DNA from: Bacillus sp. REN16
Lineage (GTDB): Bacteria; Bacillota; Bacilli; Bacillales; Bacillaceae_L
DNA: 64,000 nt
Assembly: GCF_020731355.1 (NCBI RefSeq)
Contig: NZ_JAJFZK010000008.1
Location: forward strand, 1 to 64,000
Direction of reading: 5' to 3'
Part shown: positions 44,874 to 53,969 of the stretch, piece by piece
How the letters are laid out: every line of letters starts with the position of its first letter
Position numbering within the stretch: the first letter of the stretch is position 1
Position numbers and translations under genes: made by a program
The notes under the pieces: generated by a model
What the model saw: only the letters and a program-made list of their open reading frames with translations
The model's database searches: none
What the model was told of the DNA's origin: nothing

Positions 44874-45779
44874 ATGATAAAAATAGGAGTTATTGGACTT
44901 GGAGATATTGCGCAAAAGGCTTATCTTCCAGTATATAGCGAATTAAAGGAGATTGAGTTTCATTTTTACACAAGAAATCAAGAAAAGTTACGAACGATTG
45001 CCAGCCAGTATCGATTTGAACATATACACTCTGATCTCGAATCTCTGGTTAATAGCGGCATTACAGGAGCATTCGTCCATTCATCGACATCCTCTCATGA
45101 AGAAATTGTTGAGTGGATCCTACAACGCGGAATTCATGTGTTTGTGGACAAACCAATTACGGATCATTATGAAGGTGCAAAACGGCTTGTTGAACTGGCG
45201 GATGACCGCGGACTTATATTAATGGCAGGATTTAATCGCAGATATGCCCCTTCGTATGTAAAATTGAAGGAAGTTGAGCAGCCAAATATGGTAGTCGTCC
45301 AAAAAAATCGCAAAAATCTTCCTGGTGAACCGAGGACTTTTATTTTTGATGATTTCATCCATGTTGTAGATACGATGAGATATTTATTTCCTCACCCGAT
45401 AGAAGAACTACTTGTGAACGGCCGCATGGAAAATGGAGCTTTATACCACGTTGTGATTCAATTTATTTCTAAAGGCGGTACGGCAATTGGTATCATGAAT
45501 CGGGATAATGGAACAACCGAGGAAATTGCAGAAGTTATGGGTCCGTTGGAGAAGCGGACGGTGACAAATGTGTCCACCTTAGTCATTTCGAAAGGTATGG
45601 AAAATATTGAGGTTCGAAGCAGTGACTGGGAATCCACCTTGTTGAAAAGAGGGTTTGAGCAAATGGTTAAAGATTTTATCCATGCAGTCCGCACAAATTC
45701 AGAACCTAAAATTTCAGCTTGGGATGCTCTGGAAACTCATGAAATTTGCGGAAAAATACTTATGAAACTGACGGAATAG
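44874..45779 (+). CDS. Gfo/Idh/MocA family oxidoreductase
   Basis: 301 residues. The N-terminal Rossmann fold begins IGVIGLGDIAQKAYLPV (GxGxxA), followed by HSSTSSHEEIVEWILQRGIHV and VDKPITDHYEGA, with Lys-Pro conserved in this family. The middle GFNRRYAPSYVKLKE and C-terminal domain bind a sugar or related substrate. The enzyme uses NAD(P) to oxidise or reduce a hydroxy compound. AGAGAGGG precedes the ATG. There is a 200-base gap after the Dus gene in which a 68-codon frame exists but looks non-coding. The substrate is unknown. Confidence 0.87.
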   Translation: MIKIGVIGLGDIAQKAYLPVYSELKEIEFHFYTRNQEKLRTIASQYRFEHIHSDLESLVNSGITGAFVHSSTSSHEEIVEWILQRGIHVFVDKPITDHYEGAKRLVELADDRGLILMAGFNRRYAPSYVKLKEVEQPNMVVVQKNRKNLPGEPRTFIFDDFIHVVDTMRYLFPHPIEELLVNGRMENGALYHVVIQFISKGGTAIGIMNRDNGTTEEIAEVMGPLEKRTVTNVSTLVISKGMENIEVRSSDWESTLLKRGFEQMVKDFIHAVRTNSEPKISAWDALETHEICGKILMKLTE

Positions 45780-45815
45780 AAGCTAAACTGGTTTATTTCT
45801 AAATTAATTAATAAA

Positions 45816-45868
45816 AAAGGCCTGCCCCAAATGTACTAAAGTATGACAGTACTGAGGGCAGGTCTTTA
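45816..45868 (+). terminator. Palindrome-type terminator
   Basis: AAAGGCCTGCCCC pairs with GAGGGCAGGTCTTT, with an inner AGTACTGA/TGTACTA pairing. It follows the oxidoreductase gene by about 35 bases. Confidence 0.75.
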
Positions 45869-46006
45869 CTTTTAGAAGAAAAATCCATTTACCTCTACTT
45901 CATTAACTGGTTTATAATTAAAAGATATCCTTATTGGATAATAGAGTTCTATTCCTTTGTAAGGCTCTTTTCTAAAAGATTGTTGCTATTGAATAAAATA
46001 ATCCTA

Positions 46007-46130
46007 TTGATTGTAGCGGAAGGTGGCGACTCCAGCGGGAAAAGCGTGAGACTTGAGACCCCGCAGGAGCGAAGCGACGAGGAGGCTCAAGCCACGCCCG
46101 CGGAAAGCGTCCACCTGGAGCGGAAATCAA
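46007..46130. repeat. GC-rich Bacillaceae-type intergenic repeat
   Basis: A 124-base element far richer in G and C than its surroundings, bounded by TTGATT and AATCAA inverted ends. It contains GTAGCGGAAGGTGG, CCCCGCAGGAGCGAAGCGAC, GAGGAGGCTC and CCACCTGGAGCGGAAATCAA, and can fold on itself (GAAGGTGG with CCACCTGG; GAGACC with GGAGGCTC). I recognise it as a dispersed element common in Bacillaceae genomes, of unknown function. It lies 40 bases before the Wadjet operon. Confidence 0.75.
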
Positions 46131-46169
46131 CAAAGCAAAAATAGCTTATGAAAAAGTAGAAGCAAGTAG

Positions 46170-47243
46170 GTGAGTACAATTAATATAATTGAAGCAAGGG
46201 TGAGGGGTTTTATCGAGGATATTCAGCACCCAAAGCAGAAAAAGAAGATTAATATAAACGATCTAGAGTTTCAGTTACGTAAGCTTTTGGATGATTATTT
46301 TGAAATGGACGGGTATTCCTTGTTCTACCAATCAATTGAAGCCTTACAGGCTGAAGGGGTACTGACCCCCATTCAAAACAAACAATTAAATGGAAGAACA
46401 CCGGCACTTTCCTTATATTACTGGGTGAATATCAAAACTCAGGAAGACAAATGGGATCGCCTTGACATGATGAAATTAAGCGATCTATTCGATTTTTCCT
46501 TTTATGAACGTCATCCCGAATGGCAATCGAAAGAGGAATGGATGCGAATCCAACATGTATATACATTTCTAAAGTCTGTTTTTGAACGGGAAACTGTATC
46601 CGTTGAGGAAAGGAGCCTCGAACTCTTTGGACATGAAAAATTTCTTCTAGACGCTGAGAGTTTTCCTGATGGAAAAGGCTTTTTAGCGAGAATAGGCATT
46701 TCAGAAGAACAGTTAAAAATGGTAAATTACGGGGAGCCATTTGTTTTTTGGATGAAGCAGGGGAAAGAAATGAGTGAGATTCGAAGAGTCCTCATTGTTG
46801 AAAATCTATCTTTCTTTCATACCTCCATTAAGCTATTGGAATCAAATCTGCTGGACTATGAACCGGAATTGATTATTTACGGAGAAGGAACAAAAATTGA
46901 ACGGAGCTTTTCCTATTTCTTTCAAATGTTTCCGGCTAAGCCCTATTTATTTTATTATGCTGGTGATTTAGATGCAGCAGGGTATGGAATTCTCATTAGA
47001 TTGATTGAAAAATATCCCGATTGCTCCATCCAACCGGCCTTGAAGCTGTACCGCAAAATGCTAGATTGCTTCGAACAAAAGAATGACCAAAAACAAGGCC
47101 AGACTCAAAACCTCAAATACCGTGATGCATTTTTTCGATGGTTTACAGTTGAAGAGCAAGCACTGTTACTTCAGTTATGGGAGGAAAATAAGCGGATTCC
47201 GCAGGAAGTACTAACAAGCGAAACATGGAGGAGATGGATGTGA
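46170..47243 (+). CDS. jetD: Wadjet subunit JetD (Toprim nuclease)
   Basis: 357 residues. The C-terminal half carries a Toprim-like core: IVENLSFFHTSI with the catalytic Glu, and LFYYAGDLDAAGYGIL with the DxD metal site. JetD is the nuclease that cleaves plasmid DNA after the SMC complex of the Wadjet system has extruded it. The N-terminal half is helical (DUF3322-like arm). Start GTG 46170 has a weak AGTAGG upstream. Its TGA overlaps the GTG of the next gene by 4 bases. It comes first here (order D-A-B-C) rather than last. Confidence 0.85.
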   Translation: MSTINIIEARVRGFIEDIQHPKQKKKININDLEFQLRKLLDDYFEMDGYSLFYQSIEALQAEGVLTPIQNKQLNGRTPALSLYYWVNIKTQEDKWDRLDMMKLSDLFDFSFYERHPEWQSKEEWMRIQHVYTFLKSVFERETVSVEERSLELFGHEKFLLDAESFPDGKGFLARIGISEEQLKMVNYGEPFVFWMKQGKEMSEIRRVLIVENLSFFHTSIKLLESNLLDYEPELIIYGEGTKIERSFSYFFQMFPAKPYLFYYAGDLDAAGYGILIRLIEKYPDCSIQPALKLYRKMLDCFEQKNDQKQGQTQNLKYRDAFFRWFTVEEQALLLQLWEENKRIPQEVLTSETWRRWM

Positions 47244-48745
47244 ACGAGTCATGGGATGGATTTGCCCAACGAATGCAGCGATTAAATCCTCTATTTGAGC
47301 TTGGAAGGGGTATGGATGTAGGGGAGTTGAAGCCACATATCCAGACTATACTTATGCAGGTGCTCCTTACCATTTTTTATCGAGAATTAAATGATGATGA
47401 CAGTCGACGAAAATCGGATATTAAGTATATGGTTGAAGATTCGATTAAGGAAATGCAGCTTTTAGCAGACGAAAAGCAACTCGATCGGATTACGAGCGGT
47501 CTCTTGTATCAAGGAAAAGAAGAGTTTAGTAAACCTTTTGAAGCGTTATATTACGATGAAATAAGAGGATCGTGGGAGACGCAAACATTCCGTTATGTCA
47601 CCATGGATGAACTATATACAAATTTAGAAATAGGCGGCTCTATTGTTTATAAACTTACGGAGGTTGCACAGGAAATGATCTTTATGAGCAGGGAGATGGC
47701 AGAGGAATTCTCAATCACCATTGAGCAGCTTTACAGTATGCAGCTTATTAAAAATGGGAATTTCAGAAAAGCTATTCGAAACCTCGATCACCTCATTTCG
47801 CGAGTGAACCGTTTAATGGCAAGGGAGTTTTCTTTTCAGAAGGAAATGATTAACAATCCCAAAATCCTTTTACTTGAAGAGGAATGGCAAAGGGCTGACA
47901 ATCGTGAAGAAATCGAAAATCAATTTGAAGAGGAAAAAAATCATTTCCGTACGATTACAAATATGATTGAAAAATCGAAACGAAGGAACGAAGAAGATGA
48001 TTATATTCAGAAAGAACTGATTGTTCTTCAGGAAAAAATTGGCCATACACGGCAATTGCATGATCGTTTTGCGAAACTCGTGATTCAAAATATATCCTAT
48101 GAGATGAAGCTGAAAGTAGAAAACCCTTCGTTGTTTTGGGAAAATAGCCTCGTTTCATTCCGAGAGCATTACTATGAAAATTGGTTCATGAAGGAAGGCT
48201 TTTATCGCTTCCGGGAAATTGAAAATGTTCTCTCCCCTTTATTCTCACCGAAGAATGAGTTCATTTTGCCTCTTGATTGGATTTGGGGTGAACAAGAATT
48301 TGATGAAAAGCACCAATCGGATGCAGTTGAGGAAGAGGAGCCAAAGGAAAGCATCATGACCCAGCGTGTGACGAACTGGGATTCAGTTATTAAGGCTTGG
48401 AGCTATGTTTTTCAATATCTGCAAACATACCGTGAGTTTTCTCTAGCGGATTTAGCAGATTTGCCATTAGAGGTGCAGGATTTGTGGTTAGAGGAATCGG
48501 AAACGATTGATTTATGGATGATGTTTGATAAAAAGCCGCTAAAAATTCAAGTGATGCATCGGAAAGAAGAAACATTAAGTGATGAACGGGAAATCCTTCT
48601 TTTTAAATTAATGAAGGAATATCCCCAATTTCAACTATTTGAGGGCATGAAGATTTTTACAGAATTTGACACCCTAGCAGAACCGCTTCTGTGGCATCGA
48701 ATGAAAATAACCCCTTTTAAAATTTGTGTACAGGAGGAAAAGTGA
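47240..48745 (+). CDS. jetA: Wadjet subunit JetA (kleisin-like)
   Basis: About 501 residues. The kleisin-type JetA of Wadjet bridges the SMC heads, with helical domains at both ends: N-terminal FAQRMQRLNPLFELGRG and IQTILMQVLLTIFYREL, a long central charged coiled coil (about 190-290), and a C-terminal winged-helix-like region. GTG 47240 is preferred over ATGs 47225 and 47234 because GGAGGAG (47227-47233) is correctly spaced only for it, and it gives a 4-base GTGA overlap with jetD. Confidence 0.82.
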   Translation: MNESWDGFAQRMQRLNPLFELGRGMDVGELKPHIQTILMQVLLTIFYRELNDDDSRRKSDIKYMVEDSIKEMQLLADEKQLDRITSGLLYQGKEEFSKPFEALYYDEIRGSWETQTFRYVTMDELYTNLEIGGSIVYKLTEVAQEMIFMSREMAEEFSITIEQLYSMQLIKNGNFRKAIRNLDHLISRVNRLMAREFSFQKEMINNPKILLLEEEWQRADNREEIENQFEEEKNHFRTITNMIEKSKRRNEEDDYIQKELIVLQEKIGHTRQLHDRFAKLVIQNISYEMKLKVENPSLFWENSLVSFREHYYENWFMKEGFYRFREIENVLSPLFSPKNEFILPLDWIWGEQEFDEKHQSDAVEEEEPKESIMTQRVTNWDSVIKAWSYVFQYLQTYREFSLADLADLPLEVQDLWLEESETIDLWMMFDKKPLKIQVMHRKEETLSDEREILLFKLMKEYPQFQLFEGMKIFTEFDTLAEPLLWHRMKITPFKICVQEEK

Positions 48746-49491
48746 TGAACGCAGAAACAATCAAAAAAGCATCAGCTGTTTACTTTACTCTCTTAAAAGA
48801 GAAAGTGATTGACGAAAATAGTGAACACTTCCAAACCTACTTTGACCCTGAAGTAAGGCAAACGGTCCTTTTATTAGCAGATGAATCGGGTACATATATT
48901 ATTGAAGCGCCTAAGCGTATTCACTTAGTTGTCCAGCCAACAGGTTCTGTCTTCGCGACAAATTTTACCCATATGAAAGATAAGCATCGGCAAGTTGAAA
49001 CGAAAAAACACTTCCATCTTATGAGCATCATTATTATGTCCTTTTTAGCAAGCATCGACCGAAACCAAGCTGCTAAAGTTCGTACGAAGCGGGAAGGGAT
49101 TAGTTATTACGCATTAGAACGACAAGTTAACGACCTCATGATGAATTGGGATAGCATTCTGAAAGGGAACCCACGTTTCGGGGAAGACGAACGAATTGAT
49201 ATGAAGGATGCTGTTACAGTCTGGAAGTATATGGAGGTCGACACGGACGATTATGGCATGAAGAAGGGGAATCGTCGTACAAGAATTGGTCTAATTGCGA
49301 GTAGCATGCGGTTATTAGAGACTGAAGGGTTGATTGTCATTCTAGATCGGGATGATATTCCAAAGGTGATTCCTAAGAATGAGCTATTTGAGCGCATCGA
49401 GTATCTATATCACGATTATGACCGCTATGAAATGTTTAAAAAATTGGTAACAGGAGAGGAGGATGAGCATGCCGAAAATTCATCGAATTAG
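48745..49491 (+). CDS. jetB: Wadjet subunit JetB (DUF6063, MukE-like)
   Basis: About 248 residues of the DUF6063 type: YFTLLKEKVIDENSEHFQTYF, LLADESGTYIIEAPKRIHLV, and FATNFTHMKDKHRQVETKKHF. JetB proteins resemble MukE/KITE winged-helix subunits that bind the kleisin. ATG 48745 lies in a TGATG overlap with the jetA stop, with AGGAGG at 48732-48737. The C-terminal KVIPKNELFERIEYLYHDYD block matches DUF6063 as I know it. Confidence 0.82.
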   Translation: MNAETIKKASAVYFTLLKEKVIDENSEHFQTYFDPEVRQTVLLLADESGTYIIEAPKRIHLVVQPTGSVFATNFTHMKDKHRQVETKKHFHLMSIIIMSFLASIDRNQAAKVRTKREGISYYALERQVNDLMMNWDSILKGNPRFGEDERIDMKDAVTVWKYMEVDTDDYGMKKGNRRTRIGLIASSMRLLETEGLIVILDRDDIPKVIPKNELFERIEYLYHDYDRYEMFKKLVTGEEDEHAENSSN

Positions 49492-52400
49492 AATTGTTGG
49501 CCTCAAGTATGATGGCATGCAAAAGCAATATAAGGATACTACATTCAATTTCCATAATGAGAAAACATCATCAAATGGCCTTATTGCGATGATGAACGGC
49601 GGCGGAAAAGGGGTGTTCCTGCAAACAATCTTCCAAATCATCAAGCCGGGAACCTCTTGGGGAAAACAAAACAATCGTTATTATCAGCAGTTCTTTTTTA
49701 ATATTAAAGAGCAATTTATTCCTTATACCTTTCATGTTGCTATGGAGTGGGAGTTAGATGGTTCTGACCGAAGACATCTGATCACAGGAGGAATGTTCTC
49801 GGCAGAACAACGGATTTCCATGAGTGATGATGGTGAAATCGAAAGGAAGTCCTTGGAGCAAGAAGCGAAGATCCTTCCGAATATTACCTTTTACACAAGA
49901 GAGTTTGAACGAAATGAAGTAGCAGCCCTTGAACATATTCCGCTTTATGAAAACGACGAAGTGGCGGAGACGGAAGAATTGAAGGATTATTTAAAATGGA
50001 ATGGCTACGATGTTTACCGGGATACGAAGAAGCATTATCGCATCCTTGATACATACGGAATTAACCGTAAAGACTGGGATATTATGAAGGATATCAATAA
50101 AGATGAAGGCGGAGTTGGAAAATACTTTGAAGGAGCAGAGGATGACCATTCCTTATTCCAAAAGAGAATCATTCCGACGGTTAATCAGGTGCTGCATCGA
50201 ACTGAGCATCAAAAGAACGATCTCGTGGAAATCTTCAAAAGTCAGGCAAGTATCGCGAAGGATCTGCCTGTTCTTTTAAAAAGAGAGCAAGCCCACAAGG
50301 AGTTCCTAGAGGATATTGTCCCATTTGAGGAGCACTTGGCAAAAGGAATCGAACATAAGGAAATTGTCGAAGAGAGTATTAAAGTGGGAAGACAATTTCT
50401 TGGAGCGTTAGAGCATTTGAAGCAAACGGAAGAAGGAACACAGCTTGCTTTAGAGAAGGAAAAGGAAATATTAACAGTTAAGCAAGACGATTTACGCTTT
50501 CAAAAAGACAATTTGGAGTATGCAAAAGCCCATCGAGAGGTTCTAGTTTGGGAAAAAAGGCTAGTTGAAGAAAAGGAGAAGCATACAACCTTAGAGGAAG
50601 TTGTTCTAGAAAAGCAGGAACGAAAAGAGAAGCTTTCCTTTCAACTTCTTTTGAAAGAGTGGCATGAATTTGAACAAACCATTCGCTCTCTTTCACAGCA
50701 GATTGCAACACTTGAACAAAATAGTGGGTTAGAGCAAGTGAATGAAAGAATGGACGAGATTAAGAAGGAAGTATCAGCGGAATGGGAGCAAGCGTATCAA
50801 AAATTACAAGAAGCTGTAAAACAGCATTTTGGCTATCAAAAGTTCCTAAAGAAGAAAGGATTGGAGCTTTCACGGCAGGACAAACGATTGACAACAGAAA
50901 TTGCTCAAGTTTCAACGGAAATTGATTTCCTTTATACGCAAATTCATGCCTTTGAGACGAAAGAAGAGGCACTTGTTGAAGAATATGGTGACCGCGTTAC
51001 CTATGATTTAAAGGGTTTTATCGAAAGTCTAATGAAACAAAAAGAAGAAAAACAGTCTCGATTCTTAGAGCTGCAAGCAGAGGATAAAGCATTAATCGAA
51101 AGGCAAAATCAACTTGCCGAAACACATGGAACACTTGTCCAATCGATTCAGCATTCAGAGGAAAAGTGGGAAGAATTAAAGGCAGCAAATGAGGCGCAGA
51201 AGCAAAAGGAAGCTAAGCTTTACGATAAGCTTCATGGGCTGTTAGCAGATGTCTCAGTACCGTTTACAAACTCTCTTTTATCAAATTATTCCGTGCAGCT
51301 AGAAGAAATGCTTGAACAAAACAGGCAAGAAGGAGAACAAATCAAAAAAGAGCTTTGGGAAACCCAGCTTGACCATACTTTAAATGATGAACCGTTTTGG
51401 ATTGCGAATAAAGATGTGAAGGAATTAAAAGAATGGATTGATGAAAAAACAGGTATTGATGTGTTTTATGGTTCGCAATTTCTTCAGTCACTAAGTACCG
51501 AGGAAATGGCAAACCATCTGCTGGCGTACCCGTTTCTTCCGTATGGATTAGTCGTCAATCAGCATCAATGGCAAAAAATAAATCAACAGGTTCTTTCAGT
51601 AAGAATGTTCAACAGTCCTGTTCCAATATTTTTGCGTGAGGAAATGAACAGAAACGAAAATGTGCAGAGTTCCTTTGTGTTGATAAATGGTACCGAAAGA
51701 GAGCTATTAACGGATAAAAATCAATTCACCAATTGGAAAATAAAGATTGCCAAACAAATAGAAGATAAGAAAGATACACTTAGTGAGATCGAAAAAACGG
51801 AAAACTCGCTGCGTCGTATATTAAAAGAAATAGATCGATTTTTATCAAATGATCTTTCGATTGATTTGGAAAAAGCGATTAATCAGGAACAGAACACCAT
51901 TCAATTAAAGAAGGTAAATTTAAAGGACATCGCGAAACAAGCGGGAAAAGAAAAAGAGTTACAGCTTCAACTTAAGGAACAGCTGGAGAAAGCTTTAAAA
52001 AAGATCGATAAACTTTCAAAGGATGTTGAAGTGTTAGAGAGTTTTAAGTTGGAAAAAGTCGTTCATGAGGAAAACAAACGGGTCAAGACGGAGAAGGAGA
52101 AACAAAAAGAAGTAACTATTGTCAAACAACAGGAAATCAGTCATGAGCTTGAAACGATTGTCCGACTTGAGGCCCAATGGCACCAAACGTATTTGGAATG
52201 GAAGCTGAAAACGGAACAAAATATAAAAGAGATTGCCGTTTTTATAGAGGGAGCAACTTTTCCTGCTGAGGAAAAAGCAGACCAAAACGATGAGATTCCT
52301 AGCCTATCTCCTTATCTATTAGAAAAGATTAACTCAAGTATGGACGAGCTAAAACAGCTTCAAAAATCAAAGGAAGAGCAGGCGAGAGAATTACTCATTA

Positions 52401-53932
52401 TTCAGGCTAAGAAAGACTCTGAACAAAAGCAGCAAAAAAAATTAGAGAAAAAGCTGAATGCACAAGGACAGGATTGGAATGAGGCTCCAGAACCGAGTGA
52501 ACCAATTAGTATATTAGAAACGATGCTACAAACAGCACAGAAGGAAGCAAAGCTAGCAGAAAAGGAAGAACGTGAACAGGGAACAGCTGTAACGAAAGCA
52601 GAAACGACCCTAGAGCATGAAAAGCAACAGCGTGACAAGGCGAGCAAAAAAGTGACTAAGCACGAAAAACAGCCACAAGAATGGGCGGACCTTGACTTAA
52701 AAGTAAAAGAAGTTGAAATTAAAGACCAAACGAAGAAAACAATTGAGAGAATCAAGCAAACTGAGAAACTTCAAAAAGAAACAGAAGCCAATATTGCCGG
52801 CTTTGAAGGTGATTTGTTAACTCTATCTGTTATTCTCAAAGAGGAAGCAGCCACATTCACAGATCATGAGATAGAAAAGATTAAGAGTCAAGGCAAAGCT
52901 TGTATCTTAGCTTGGTGTGAAGAGCATCAAGCCATTCAAGAGGAAGGCCAGGAAAAGCATGCGAAAATTGAGCAATCATTAAGGAATGCAAAACTGACGA
53001 TTGAAGGCAAGGATTGGGAGATTCGTTTCAAAAATGAAGTATTATCGACACTCGATCATTTGGATACAAGGTATTATACCCATATTCAAAGCATCGTAAA
53101 AAATATGAAACTTTTTTCACAAAGCGGTTTGGAGCAATTAGAGCGGGACAAAGAAAGAGCGGAGAAGGCTCAAAGCTTCTGGGCGAGTCGTGCCAGCATG
53201 AAGGTTATGAGCATTTCAGAGGCGATCCGTTCGATGATTGCAAAAATGAAGCTGAAAAATGAGCGCGGATCATTCCCGCTTGTTCAACTAAAAGAGGATA
53301 TATTACCGAAAAGGCCTGAAGATGTCGAACCATTATTAAAACAGCATTTCGTATCGTCCATTAACAAAATTACGAAGCAATTTGATATGATTGATGACAA
53401 TAACCGAGCGCTAGATCAAGAAATAAAAGAACTCATTAGTGATGAACAGATTTTATTTGTATCCCTCCGGAACCGATTTCCAGAGTTACTCGTTTATAAC
53501 ATGAGAACGGATAATGCTTTTATGTACGGGAAACCGCAAAAGGAGCATTACTCAACATGGCAAACGATTAATCAAGGCTCGAAGACGAAATCAGACGGCA
53601 GTGGCGGACAAAAACTATCAGCCCGTATGGTGATGATGATGATGTTATTATCGGTAAAAAGTGAAACGGACCAGAGTTGGGTTCCGCTTGTCTGTGATAA
53701 TCCATTCGGACAAGCAGCATCCGCCCATGTCCTTGACCCGATATTCGCCGTTGCCGAAAAGCTGAAATTCCAATTCATTGTCGTTACTCCACCAGAGCTG
53801 GTGAAAACGGAGATCAGCCAAAGATTCGATGCCTATTACAAACTCGATTTCATTCGTGAAAGAGGAAAAGAAATTGTTTCCGACACAATTGTTCCCGCTT
53901 TTCGGATTTATCAAGGGGAGACAGTGGTTTAA
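49469..53932 (+). CDS. jetC: Wadjet subunit JetC (SMC-like ATPase)
   Basis: 1487 residues from ATG 49469, with GGAGG 6 bases upstream. The N-terminal P-loop reads MMNGGGKGVFL, with Gly instead of the usual Ser/Thr after the Lys. Two long coiled coils (about 250-700 and 780-1250) surround a hinge region. The C-terminal head has the signature SGGQKLSAR (about residue 1378) and Walker B VPLVCDNPFGQAA (about 1410), with Asn in place of the catalytic Glu. The subunit extrudes DNA loops; circular plasmid DNA is then cut by JetD. It overlaps jetB by 23 bases. Confidence 0.85.
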   Translation: MPKIHRIRIVGLKYDGMQKQYKDTTFNFHNEKTSSNGLIAMMNGGGKGVFLQTIFQIIKPGTSWGKQNNRYYQQFFFNIKEQFIPYTFHVAMEWELDGSDRRHLITGGMFSAEQRISMSDDGEIERKSLEQEAKILPNITFYTREFERNEVAALEHIPLYENDEVAETEELKDYLKWNGYDVYRDTKKHYRILDTYGINRKDWDIMKDINKDEGGVGKYFEGAEDDHSLFQKRIIPTVNQVLHRTEHQKNDLVEIFKSQASIAKDLPVLLKREQAHKEFLEDIVPFEEHLAKGIEHKEIVEESIKVGRQFLGALEHLKQTEEGTQLALEKEKEILTVKQDDLRFQKDNLEYAKAHREVLVWEKRLVEEKEKHTTLEEVVLEKQERKEKLSFQLLLKEWHEFEQTIRSLSQQIATLEQNSGLEQVNERMDEIKKEVSAEWEQAYQKLQEAVKQHFGYQKFLKKKGLELSRQDKRLTTEIAQVSTEIDFLYTQIHAFETKEEALVEEYGDRVTYDLKGFIESLMKQKEEKQSRFLELQAEDKALIERQNQLAETHGTLVQSIQHSEEKWEELKAANEAQKQKEAKLYDKLHGLLADVSVPFTNSLLSNYSVQLEEMLEQNRQEGEQIKKELWETQLDHTLNDEPFWIANKDVKELKEWIDEKTGIDVFYGSQFLQSLSTEEMANHLLAYPFLPYGLVVNQHQWQKINQQVLSVRMFNSPVPIFLREEMNRNENVQSSFVLINGTERELLTDKNQFTNWKIKIAKQIEDKKDTLSEIEKTENSLRRILKEIDRFLSNDLSIDLEKAINQEQNTIQLKKVNLKDIAKQAGKEKELQLQLKEQLEKALKKIDKLSKDVEVLESFKLEKVVHEENKRVKTEKEKQKEVTIVKQQEISHELETIVRLEAQWHQTYLEWKLKTEQNIKEIAVFIEGATFPAEEKADQNDEIPSLSPYLLEKINSSMDELKQLQKSKEEQARELLIIQAKKDSEQKQQKKLEKKLNAQGQDWNEAPEPSEPISILETMLQTAQKEAKLAEKEEREQGTAVTKAETTLEHEKQQRDKASKKVTKHEKQPQEWADLDLKVKEVEIKDQTKKTIERIKQTEKLQKETEANIAGFEGDLLTLSVILKEEAATFTDHEIEKIKSQGKACILAWCEEHQAIQEEGQEKHAKIEQSLRNAKLTIEGKDWEIRFKNEVLSTLDHLDTRYYTHIQSIVKNMKLFSQSGLEQLERDKERAEKAQSFWASRASMKVMSISEAIRSMIAKMKLKNERGSFPLVQLKEDILPKRPEDVEPLLKQHFVSSINKITKQFDMIDDNNRALDQEIKELISDEQILFVSLRNRFPELLVYNMRTDNAFMYGKPQKEHYSTWQTINQGSKTKSDGSGGQKLSARMVMMMMLLSVKSETDQSWVPLVCDNPFGQAASAHVLDPIFAVAEKLKFQFIVVTPPELVKTEISQRFDAYYKLDFIRERGKEIVSDTIVPAFRIYQGETVV

Positions 53933-53969
53933 TAAAGCAGCGATAAAATCAGAAAGAGAGGATAGCAAA

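Noticed and set aside
44671-44877. 68-codon frame between the Dus and oxidoreductase genes
   Set aside because: No ribosome site, low-complexity composition, and it only fills the intergenic leader.
53829-53969. N-terminal extension of the UvrA-like gene into jetC
   Set aside because: It overlaps the conserved C-terminus of jetC in another frame; ATG 53970 has GAGAGG and starts the UvrA homology.
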